From contig DGEI01000027.1 of the NCBI GenBank assembly GCA_002385885.1, positions 3,307 through 67,306 of the forward strand: a DNA stretch of 64,000 nucleotides, read 5' to 3'. This document shows positions 9,588-17,293 of this stretch, piece by piece. Source of the stretch: Firmicutes bacterium UBA3930. Its GTDB lineage: Bacteria; Bacillota; Clostridia; Caldicoprobacterales; Caldicoprobacteraceae. The translations under genes and the position numbers were made by a program. Below the pieces are notes generated by a model, which ran no database searches, was not told the origin of the DNA, and saw only the letters and a program-made list of their open reading frames with translations. Within the stretch, counting starts at the first letter, position 1. Each line of letters begins with the position of its first letter.

Positions 9588-10094
9588 ATGGAGGTAAGGC
9601 AAGTCGATAATCCTGATGTTCAGAGGCAAAAAGTAGAGGACATTATATCGGCATACAGGGATAAGCCGGGAGCGCTTATACCGGTATTGCACGAAATTCA
9701 AAACGCTTTAGGGTATCTGCCTCGCTGGGTTCAGTACAGGGTATCCAATATCATGAATATTCCTGTCAGTGAAGTAAACAGCATTATAAGTTTTTATGCC
9801 TTGTTTTCTGAAAAACCAAAAGGAGAATATGCGATTGGTGTTTGCAAGGGAACGGCCTGTTATGTGCGTGGTGCGGATAAGATTATTGAAAAACTGGAAG
9901 AAGAGCTGGGCATAGAAGCGGGAGATACCACGCCTGACGGCAAATTTTCAATTGAGGTGATGCGCTGCCTTGGAGCCTGCGGTTTAGGTCCCGTTATGGT
10001 AATAAACGATGATATCTACACAAGAATTAAACCCGACAAGGTAAAGGACATAATAAATGCCATACGGCAGAAGGATGGGAGTGAGACCACATGA
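9588..10094 (+). CDS. hndA: NAD(P)-linked [FeFe]-hydrogenase small subunit, NuoE/HndA-like
   Basis: A 168-residue thioredoxin-like [2Fe-2S] protein of the NuoE/HndA/HydC family. The cluster ligands appear as CKGTAC (about residues 85-90) and CLGAC (about 126-130), preceded by the usual helical N-terminal part (PVLHEIQNALGYLP). In the trimeric and tetrameric hydrogenases this subunit relays electrons between the flavin (NuoF-like) and hydrogenase subunits. It is the first gene of the operon, downstream of the sigma-54 promoter. AGGAGG lies 5' of the ATG at a rather long spacing. Its stop overlaps the next start by four bases. Confidence 0.9.
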   Translation: MEVRQVDNPDVQRQKVEDIISAYRDKPGALIPVLHEIQNALGYLPRWVQYRVSNIMNIPVSEVNSIISFYALFSEKPKGEYAIGVCKGTACYVRGADKIIEKLEEELGIEAGDTTPDGKFSIEVMRCLGACGLGPVMVINDDIYTRIKPDKVKDIINAIRQKDGSETT

Positions 10095-10462
10095 CATCTA
10101 TGGAAGTGTATAACAGGCTTAAGGAAAACGTACTGAAGACGAAACGGGAATATGATGAAGGCTATATAAGCATAGTGATTCAGCTGGGGATATGCAGCCA
10201 GGCTGCAGGTGCAGTGGAAGTTGTAAAGGCTCTGGAAGAGGCCATATTTCATCAGGGTATAAAGAATGTAGTTATAACTAAAACCGGTTGTGCGGGATTT
10301 TGTGCCTATGAGCCTGTGGTAACGATAAAAAGAAAGGGCTCTAAACCGGTTACCTACTGTCGGGTGACGCCCGACAAAGCCCGGATCCTGGTGTCCGAGT
10401 ATGCGCTTAAAGGGCGGATCATTCAATCCTGGACATTGATGGGGAAGGATGTGATGCTGTAA
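10091..10462 (+). CDS. hndB: HndB-like thioredoxin-fold (2Fe-2S) subunit
   Basis: A 123-residue protein resembling HndB of NADP-reducing hydrogenases. Cys residues lie in GICSQAAGA (about residue 35) and GCAGFCAYEP (about 73-77), with one more in TYCRVTP. The small (2Fe-2S) ferredoxin fold is inferred from these and from gene order. ATGA overlap with the preceding gene and an overlap with the next gene show tight coupling. Its presence makes this a four-gene Hnd-type cluster rather than a three-gene HydABC cluster. Its exact electron-transfer role is not clear even in characterised enzymes. Confidence 0.82.
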   Translation: MTSMEVYNRLKENVLKTKREYDEGYISIVIQLGICSQAAGAVEVVKALEEAIFHQGIKNVVITKTGCAGFCAYEPVVTIKRKGSKPVTYCRVTPDKARILVSEYALKGRIIQSWTLMGKDVML

Positions 10463-13400
10463 TGGAAATGTACAGAAATCATGTGCTGGTATGCGGAGGT
10501 GGCGGTTGTCAATCCTCGGGATGCCAGATCATCCGTGACAGGCTTATTGAAAGTATTAAGGATAAAGGACTGGAAGAGGAAATTAAAGTAATTGTTACAG
10601 GGTGTATGGGACCCTGCTCGCTGGGCCCTATGATGATAGTGTATCCCGAAGGTGTATTTTACTGTAAGCTGATTCCTGAATATGTGGATGATATAGTTGA
10701 AAAGCATCTATATCAGGGGACACCGGCAGAGGAATATTTCTACAGGGATCCATATACCGGCGAGGCAATGGCTACTGTTCATGAAATTCCCTTTTTTACA
10801 AGGCAGAAAAAAATAGCATTAAGAAACGTTGGAACGATTGATCCATTAAATATAGATGAGTATATTGCATTCAACGGATATTTTGCTTTGGGAAGGGTGG
10901 TTACCCGGTTTACTCCGAAAGAAACAATTGAAATTATAAAAAGATCCGGATTGAGAGGAAGAGGCGGAGCGGGTTTTCCCGCAGGGCTTAAATGGGAATT
11001 TACTGCTGAGGCTCAGGGAACGCCCAAATACGTGGTTTGCAACGCGGATGAAGGAGATCCGGGGGCTTTCATGGACAGAAGTATAATAGAGGGAGATCCA
11101 CATACATTGATCGAGGGTATGGCCATTGCCGGATATGCTGTTGGTGCAAATCAGGGGTATGTCTATATTCGGGCCGAGTATCCGATGGCAGTGAAGCACC
11201 TTGAAAATGCAATAAGGCAGGCAAGGGAATACGGTTTGCTGGGATCAAATATACTGGGGACCGGGTTTGATTTTGATTTGGAGATCCGGGTAGGAGCAGG
11301 AGCATTTGTATGCGGGGAAGAGACTGCGCTTCTGGCATCGGTTGAAGGCAAACGGGGTGAACCAAGGCCTAAGCCTCCGTTCCCGGCGCAGCAGGGTTTG
11401 TGGGGCAAACCTACACTTCTTAGCAATGTTGAGACATATGCCAATGTTCCTGCCATCATCCTGGAAGGCCCCGAGTGGTTCAGAAGCATAGGGACCGGGA
11501 AGAGCCCCGGAACAAAAGTGTTTGCCCTGGCAGGCCAGGTTGAGAACACCGGTTTGGTTGAAGTTCCCATGGGGACACCTCTTGGAGACATTATATTTGA
11601 TATCGGCAGCGGAATTATCGATAAAAAGGAATTTAAAGGTGCTCAGACCGGCGGTCCTTCAGGGGGATGCATTCCTGCCGGCGGGCTTAACGTACCGGTG
11701 GATTACGAATCCCTGAGGGACTGGGGCACCATAATGGGTTCGGGGGGCCTCATCGTTATGGATGAAAATACCTGTATGGTAGACCTTGCCAAGTTCTTCC
11801 TGGAATTCTGTCAGGATGAATCCTGCGGCAAGTGTACCCCCTGCCGGTTGGGGACAAAAAGAATGCTGGAGATACTTCAGAGAATAAGCGAGGGCAAAGG
11901 CCGGGAAGGCGACATTGAAAAGCTCATTGAACTTGGTGAGGATATTATGGACACCGCACTGTGCGGTTTAGGTCAGACCGCTCCAAACCCGGTGCTTAAT
12001 ACCATCCGGTATTTCAGGCAGGAGTATGAAGAGCACATTCACCATAAATACTGCAGGGCTTCGGTATGTGCATCGCTTTTTGATGCACCGTGTCAGAATG
12101 CCTGTCCTGCAGGAGTAGATGTGCCTCAGTATATAGAGTATATACAGAGGGGAATGTATATGGAGGCGGTAAACAGTATCCGGGAGATGAATCCGTTTCC
12201 ATCTGTATGCGGCAGGGTATGTACCCATCCATGCGAGGCAAGGTGCAGGAGGGCACAACTGGATGAGCCTTTGGCTATCCGCAGCCTAAAAAGGTTTGCA
12301 GCAGATTATGAGCTTGAGCACGCTGATGCATTTTATTTTGATTTGGAAAGAGAAGGCAAAACTAAAAAGGGTAAGAAGGTGGCAGTTATAGGAGGAGGGC
12401 CTGCCGGGCTTACTGCTGCCTATTATCTGGCAATATGGGGATATGACGTCACTATATTTGAAGCTTCCCAAAGACTGGGGGGGATGTTGAATTATGCCAT
12501 TCCTCCGTATCGTCTGCCCAATGATGTGCTGCATAAGGAGATCGATATAATACTCAAGTCGGGTGTAAATGTTATTACCGGTATTAAGGTGGGAGCTGAC
12601 ATAAGCCTGGATGTAATAAGAAAGAGCTTTGATGCCGTGTTTATGGGGATCGGCACTCAGCAGCCGGTAAAGCTTGGGGTTAAAGGTGAAGACGCCGAGG
12701 GTGTCATGACTGCGCTGGAATTTTTACGGATGATAAATGAGGGAAATATGCCAAGCGTCGGGAGGAAAGTTGTTGTTATTGGCGGCGGAAGTACTGCCTT
12801 TGATGCCGCGCGATCGGCTTTGAGACTGGGTGCCGAGGAAGTTGCCATTCTTTACAGAAGGAGCAGGTGGGATATGCCGGCGCTGCCCGAAGAAAAGATA
12901 CATGCAGCCGAGGAAGGGGTAAAGATCTATGACTATATTGCACCTTTGGAGATCATAGTGGATCGCCATGGGAGGATGGAAGGGCTGCGCTGTATACGTA
13001 TGGCAAAGGGTGAATTTGACAGCAGCGCCAGGCGAAGGCCGGTACCTATAAAGGGTTCGGAATTCAGGATGGATGCTGATACACTGCTTATAGCCATAGG
13101 TGCCCAGGGTGAGGTAGAAGGATTTGGAGAGATAAAATCTACCAGGTGGAAGACATTTGAAGTCAACCGGGAAACCCTTGAAACTTCTTTAAAAGGTGTG
13201 TTTGCCGGTGGAGATTGTGTGCGTGGGCCTGACACGGTGATACAATCCATAGCCGATGGACGAAAAGCGGCTTTAGCCATTGACCGGTACCTGGGAGGAA
13301 ACCGGATAGAGGCTGAAAAGGCGCGCAGAGAAAGGAAGCGGCAGTATTTTGCAACAATTATAGAAAACGAGCAGTCAAGGCTTACAATACCCGTGCTTGA

Positions 13401-13503
13401 GCCTGAAGAAAGAAAGAGAAATTTTGATGAAATAGAACTGCCCTTCGACCACAGAATCTGTCAGCAGGAGGCATTTCGCTGCCTGCGCTGCGATGTGAGA
13501 TGA
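10462..13503 (+). CDS. Hydrogenase diaphorase subunit: NuoF/HndC fused to a GltD/NfnB-like flavoprotein
   Basis: A 1013-residue fusion. Residues 1-100 are a thioredoxin-like [2Fe-2S] domain (CGGGGCQSSGC, CMGPC). About 150-530 are the NuoF core: FMN loop GRGGAGFPAG near 165, NADH loop GAGAFVCGEETALL near 278, and [4Fe-4S] site ESCGKCTPCRLG near 452. From about 543 to the end comes a second flavoprotein of the glutamate-synthase small-subunit/NfnB type: a Cys-rich N-terminal part (CQNACPAG, CGRVCTHPCEARC), an FAD loop GGGPAGLTAAYYL near 643, and an NAD(P) loop GGGSTAFDAARS near 773. HndC/HydB proteins normally end near 600 residues. The extra half is paralogous to the NfnB encoded at 31384-32769. 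The tail ends in a Cys pair (CLRCDVR). Confidence 0.9.
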   Translation: MEMYRNHVLVCGGGGCQSSGCQIIRDRLIESIKDKGLEEEIKVIVTGCMGPCSLGPMMIVYPEGVFYCKLIPEYVDDIVEKHLYQGTPAEEYFYRDPYTGEAMATVHEIPFFTRQKKIALRNVGTIDPLNIDEYIAFNGYFALGRVVTRFTPKETIEIIKRSGLRGRGGAGFPAGLKWEFTAEAQGTPKYVVCNADEGDPGAFMDRSIIEGDPHTLIEGMAIAGYAVGANQGYVYIRAEYPMAVKHLENAIRQAREYGLLGSNILGTGFDFDLEIRVGAGAFVCGEETALLASVEGKRGEPRPKPPFPAQQGLWGKPTLLSNVETYANVPAIILEGPEWFRSIGTGKSPGTKVFALAGQVENTGLVEVPMGTPLGDIIFDIGSGIIDKKEFKGAQTGGPSGGCIPAGGLNVPVDYESLRDWGTIMGSGGLIVMDENTCMVDLAKFFLEFCQDESCGKCTPCRLGTKRMLEILQRISEGKGREGDIEKLIELGEDIMDTALCGLGQTAPNPVLNTIRYFRQEYEEHIHHKYCRASVCASLFDAPCQNACPAGVDVPQYIEYIQRGMYMEAVNSIREMNPFPSVCGRVCTHPCEARCRRAQLDEPLAIRSLKRFAADYELEHADAFYFDLEREGKTKKGKKVAVIGGGPAGLTAAYYLAIWGYDVTIFEASQRLGGMLNYAIPPYRLPNDVLHKEIDIILKSGVNVITGIKVGADISLDVIRKSFDAVFMGIGTQQPVKLGVKGEDAEGVMTALEFLRMINEGNMPSVGRKVVVIGGGSTAFDAARSALRLGAEEVAILYRRSRWDMPALPEEKIHAAEEGVKIYDYIAPLEIIVDRHGRMEGLRCIRMAKGEFDSSARRRPVPIKGSEFRMDADTLLIAIGAQGEVEGFGEIKSTRWKTFEVNRETLETSLKGVFAGGDCVRGPDTVIQSIADGRKAALAIDRYLGGNRIEAEKARRERKRQYFATIIENEQSRLTIPVLEPEERKRNFDEIELPFDHRICQQEAFRCLRCDVR

Positions 13504-13520
13504 GAGGGAGGGATTGAATA

Positions 13521-15278
13521 ATGCAGATAAAAATAAACGGAGTCGTATCAGAGGTACAACCCGGAATGACCATACTTGAAGCTGCCAGGGAAATGGGAAT
13601 TGATATCCCTACCCTTTGTTACCTTGAAGGTGTGCATGAAGCTGGCGCCTGCCGTGTATGCATTGTAGAGGTCAAAGGAGCCAGAACCCTGGTACCTGCT
13701 TGTATAACCGAAGCAGCAGATGGTATGGAAATCTTCACACATACTTCGAGGGTAAGGCGGGCCCGAAGGACGATAATAGAGCTTATGCTTTCCGATCATC
13801 CCGATGAATGCCTGACCTGCGGAAAGAACAATCAGTGTGAGCTGCAAAAACTGGCCAGAGCCATGAATATACAGGAAAGAAAGTATGAGGGCGAGTATTC
13901 CTCAAGGGTGATAGATGACGGGTCTCCGGCAGTGATCAGGGATTCGGGCAAATGTATACTTTGCCGCCGGTGCCTTAGCGTATGCAGTATGATACAGGAT
14001 GTGAATGCCATAGCTCCTATTGGCCGGGGTTTTAAAACTGTTATTGCACCGGCAGGGAAGGAGCCTATAAACCAGTCACCTTGCGTACAGTGCGGCCAGT
14101 GCGTAAATGTATGCCCAACAGGGGCCATCATTGAAAAAAGTGATGTTATCAGGGTATGGGAGGCATTGGAAGATCCGCGGAAGCACGTTGTAGTACAGGT
14201 TGCCCCGGCGGTAAGGGTGGCAATTGGAGAAGTTTTTGGTCTGGAACCCGGAACATCCGTTACCTGGAAAATGGTTTCTGCTCTAAAGAAACTTGGATTT
14301 GACAGGGTATTTGATACCAACTTTACGGCTGATTTAACAATCATGGAAGAGGGAAGCGAGCTTATACAAAGAATTAATGAAGGTGGCAGGCTGCCAATGA
14401 TTACATCCTGCAGCCCGGGCTGGATAAATTACATGGAATACTTCTTCCCGCAGCTTGTTGAACATCTGTCCACCTGCAAATCACCTCAGCAGATGTTTGG
14501 AGCCGTTATTAAGACTTACTATGCTGATAAGGCCGGAATACCGGCTGAGAACATATTTGCAGTATCGGTTATGCCCTGTACCGCTAAAAAATATGAGAGC
14601 CAGCGGCCGGAAATGTATTCAAGCGGATACCGGGATGTTGATGCTGTGCTGACCACCAGGGAGTTGGGAGCTATGCTTAAGGAAGCCGGAATTGACCTGT
14701 TATCATGCGGCGAAGAAACTTTTGATCAGCCGTTTGGAGCCGGCAGCGGCGCAGGGGCTATATTCGGGAACACCGGCGGTGTCATGGAGGCAGCTTTAAG
14801 AACGGTATATGAAATACTGACCGGTGATGAGCTTGATAATTTGAATTTCCATCAGGTAAGAGGGTTAACCGGAGTTAAAGAAACTAGTGTAAAAATAGGA
14901 GGCAGGGAGTTTTCGGTTGCAGTAGTGCATGGCCTTGGGAATATCAGAAAAATATTGGAAGATATTGATAAGGGAAGGAGCAGATATCATTTTATTGAAG
15001 TCATGTGTTGTCCCGGAGGATGTATTGGGGGCGGCGGCCAGCCCATTTCAAAAGATCCCGGGATAAAGGAAAAGCGTATTGCAGGTTTGTATAGGGAGGA
15101 TGAGGGGCTTCCTGTTCGAAAGTCCCATGAAAATCCTGCAGTACAGGAACTGTATCGGGAATTTTTGGGCCATCCCCTTGGACACAGATCCCATGAGCTG
15201 CTGCATACCCGATATAGAAACCGAAGGGAGCAGGAATATGAGAACCATTGGAAGACAGACAGTTTGTCCAAAGCTTAG
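13521..15278 (+). CDS. hydA: [FeFe]-hydrogenase catalytic subunit (HydA/HndD type)
   Basis: A 585-residue catalytic subunit that reduces protons or oxidises H2. In order it carries an N-terminal [2Fe-2S] domain (ACRVC), a His-Cys [4Fe-4S] site (DHPDECLTCGKNNQC), two ferredoxin clusters (CILCRRCLSVC, CVQCGQCVNVC), the H-cluster domain, and a C-terminal small-subunit-like tail. H-cluster loops: L1 reads TSCSPGW near residue 295, L2 MPCTAKKYE near 351, L3 EVMCCPGGCIGGGG near 492. L1 differs from the textbook TSCCPGW by a Ser at the second Cys. The ribosome site is GAGAGGGAGGG. It is the last gene of the operon before the terminator at 15345. No maturase genes (hydE, hydF, hydG) are in this window. 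Confidence 0.93.
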   Translation: MQIKINGVVSEVQPGMTILEAAREMGIDIPTLCYLEGVHEAGACRVCIVEVKGARTLVPACITEAADGMEIFTHTSRVRRARRTIIELMLSDHPDECLTCGKNNQCELQKLARAMNIQERKYEGEYSSRVIDDGSPAVIRDSGKCILCRRCLSVCSMIQDVNAIAPIGRGFKTVIAPAGKEPINQSPCVQCGQCVNVCPTGAIIEKSDVIRVWEALEDPRKHVVVQVAPAVRVAIGEVFGLEPGTSVTWKMVSALKKLGFDRVFDTNFTADLTIMEEGSELIQRINEGGRLPMITSCSPGWINYMEYFFPQLVEHLSTCKSPQQMFGAVIKTYYADKAGIPAENIFAVSVMPCTAKKYESQRPEMYSSGYRDVDAVLTTRELGAMLKEAGIDLLSCGEETFDQPFGAGSGAGAIFGNTGGVMEAALRTVYEILTGDELDNLNFHQVRGLTGVKETSVKIGGREFSVAVVHGLGNIRKILEDIDKGRSRYHFIEVMCCPGGCIGGGGQPISKDPGIKEKRIAGLYREDEGLPVRKSHENPAVQELYREFLGHPLGHRSHELLHTRYRNRREQEYENHWKTDSLSKA

Positions 15279-15344
15279 CCGATATTGCTTTATAAGAATA
15301 TAATAGAATCAGAAGAATTCAGTTTTATATTAAAAGCTGCGGCG

Positions 15345-15391
15345 ACAGACAGGCAGCATGGCATATCATGCATGGCCTGTCTGTTATTTTT
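15345..15391 (+). terminator. Hairpin terminator of the hydrogenase operon
   Basis: ACAGACAGGC (15345-15354) pairs with GCCTGTCTGT (15375-15384), with an inner GCATG/CATGC extension, and is followed by TATTTTTCTG. The rest of the 303-base spacer up to 15581 contains a further weak dyad (around 15414-15454) and no promoter I can support. Confidence 0.7.
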
Positions 15392-15581
15392 CTGTTTATT
15401 TCATTATAAAAATGGCATTGCCGATATGCCTTTTCAGGCAGGAGCATGGCAATTTACCTTATAATGTTATATAATGATCTCAGGTTTGGATTTGCGTTTT
15501 TTGAAGGTTGGCGGGCATATATCATTTTATATGGTTATATGCTTGACAGTTGGTTTATAACAAGAAAAGGAGGTTTTTAAT

Positions 15582-16463
15582 ATGCCGGAAAACCAATTGG
15601 AGTTAGTCATTGATGCTAAAGCCACATTAGGTGAGGGACCATGTTGGGACAATGATAAGCAGCTGCTTTATTGGGTGGATATTATGGGGGGAAATGTACA
15701 TATCTATAATCCCAAAACTGGAAACAACCGGACCATTCATGTAGACGGGTATCCCGGTACGGTAGTTCCAAGAGAGTCAGGTGGCCTGGTTGTGGCTATG
15801 AATCAGGGATTTTATGCGTTGGATTTGGCTGCAGAAGAGCTTACTCTTCTGGTTAAGGCTGAGAACGAGCCGGACACCAACCGGTTTAATGACGGAAAAT
15901 GTGATGCTTCCGGCAGATTCTGGGCAGGAACCATGCCTATGAGGAGCTCAGAACCTGCAGGCAACCTTTATTTTCTGGACCACGGTTTGAATGTTACACA
16001 TGTATTGGATGGTATTTCCTGCTCTAACGGTATTGCATGGACCGGGGACAATAAAACCATGTACTACATAGATACGCCTACCAGGCAGGTTGTTGCCTTT
16101 GATTTTGATCTGTCTGCCGGAAAAATAAAGAACAAGAGAGCCGTGGTGACAATTCCTCCCGGAGAAGGGTCACCCGATGGGATGACTATTGATTCTGAAG
16201 GTATGATATGGGTTGCCCAGTGGGGCGGCAGCAAGGTGTCACGATGGAATCCGCAAAACGGTGAAAGACTGGAGATCATCCCGGTTCCGGCAGAGCGGGT
16301 TACTTCCTGTACTTTTGGGGGGGAAAACCTTGACGAATTATACATAACAACAGCCCGCATCGGTTTGAGTAATGAAGAGCTTCAACAACAGCCTTATGCA
16401 GGAGGAGTATTCAGGATTAAGGTTGGTGTGAAGGGAACAAAGAGTTATTCTTTCAGAGGGTAA
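15582..16463 (+). CDS. SMP-30/gluconolactonase-family protein
   Basis: A 293-residue six-bladed beta-propeller of the SMP-30/gluconolactonase/LRE family. These enzymes hydrolyse sugar lactones using one divalent metal. The expected metal-site residues are visible: Glu in LGEGPCW (about residue 18), Asn in RFNDGKCD, Asn in CSNGIAW, and Asp in GSPDGMTID. No signal peptide, so a cytosolic enzyme. AAGGAGG precedes the ATG. It stands alone between two terminators, so nothing in the context fixes the substrate. It could act on a gluconate- or arabonate-type lactone. Confidence 0.85.
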   Translation: MPENQLELVIDAKATLGEGPCWDNDKQLLYWVDIMGGNVHIYNPKTGNNRTIHVDGYPGTVVPRESGGLVVAMNQGFYALDLAAEELTLLVKAENEPDTNRFNDGKCDASGRFWAGTMPMRSSEPAGNLYFLDHGLNVTHVLDGISCSNGIAWTGDNKTMYYIDTPTRQVVAFDFDLSAGKIKNKRAVVTIPPGEGSPDGMTIDSEGMIWVAQWGGSKVSRWNPQNGERLEIIPVPAERVTSCTFGGENLDELYITTARIGLSNEELQQQPYAGGVFRIKVGVKGTKSYSFRG

Positions 16464-16536
16464 TCTGTGATCGCAGCGGTAAAGCTTAATAAGTATTATT
16501 AAATCAAAAACCCGATGGATTTTCTTATAGGAGAGT

Positions 16537-16566
16537 AAAAGGCTGAAACTGTTCAGCCTTTTGTTT
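16537..16566 (+). terminator. Intrinsic terminator after the SMP-30 gene
   Basis: AAAAGGCTGAA and TTCAGCCTTTT form an 11-bp stem with an ACTG loop, followed by GTTTATT. Confidence 0.8.
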
Positions 16567-16696
16567 ATTCTGAAGTGCATGTATATGCTTGTTTAAAGCT
16601 GCCGTTTATTCAGAAAATGGCAGAGTATAAACCTACAAAAATTGGGGAATTATTGAAGTAAAGCATTATCGTCAATAATAGGGGAGTTTTTGTTGT

Positions 16697-16960
16697 ATGA
16701 AAATTGATGAATTGTTGAAGGTATATACAATAGAAGGAAATGAAAAACTGGATAAACAATATACCGGAACCCGGAAAGCCATTATGGAGCTTGCCGGAGA
16801 CAAGGTGCGGGAATTTATCGTGACGGCTGATGTGGGCTTGGATGCGGAAAGCAGAAATATTTTGGTATGTGTAATCTCCCGGAGCATGATGCAGAGTTTT
16901 TCACTGGGATACGGCATAGGCAAAATTGAGGGTAAGACCGACAGGCAGATATACTTGTAG
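16697..16960 (+). CDS. Small hypothetical protein
   Basis: An 87-residue protein that I do not recognise. It is soluble, with an alternating strand/helix look: a charged N-terminal helix, then EFIVTADVGLDAESRNILV, then a Gly-rich end (GYGIGKIEG). The ATG has GGGGAG ten bases upstream, and the codon use resembles its neighbours, so it is probably real. It sits alone between the SMP-30 gene and the phosphatase gene. Confidence 0.55.
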   Translation: MKIDELLKVYTIEGNEKLDKQYTGTRKAIMELAGDKVREFIVTADVGLDAESRNILVCVISRSMMQSFSLGYGIGKIEGKTDRQIYL

Positions 16961-17126
16961 AAATATGGCGAATTATCACGAAAATATAAGCCGGTTGTAT
17001 GGACATTCATCATCCGAAAAGGTATAATTAAAATGAAGCTGTACGGAAAAATGCTTGCAATTGGTTAATTCTTGATATAAGTCAACTCTGTTATGGCAAA
17101 ATCGGGGTTTGGGGGCAGGTTAGTAT

Positions 17127-17258
17127 ATGAAGGGCAGCACCTCAAAGCTGTTAAAAAGAGAGATTATAATCCTACTCTGCATAGTACTGGTTTCCATAAT
17201 ATTGTACTATATATTTTCATGCTGCACATATAAGGTATTTTTGCCGGATTTTTTTTAA
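17127..17258 (+). pseudogene. N-terminal fragment of the MASE3-SpoIIE protein, cut off by a frameshift
   Basis: An ATG at 17127 opens a 43-codon frame that encodes a membrane helix (IIILLCIVLVSIILYYIF) and ends in a TAA created right after a run of eight T's (17249-17256). Adding one T would join it in frame to the downstream gene through FFLTWHLFLEFSSIVMSFSV, the sequence expected for the first helices of a MASE3 domain. The intact protein would have about 560 residues. The break could be a real mutation, phase variation, transcriptional slippage or a sequencing error. Confidence 0.7.
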
Positions 17259-17293
17259 CATGGCATTTATTTTTAGAATTTTCCAGCATTGTT

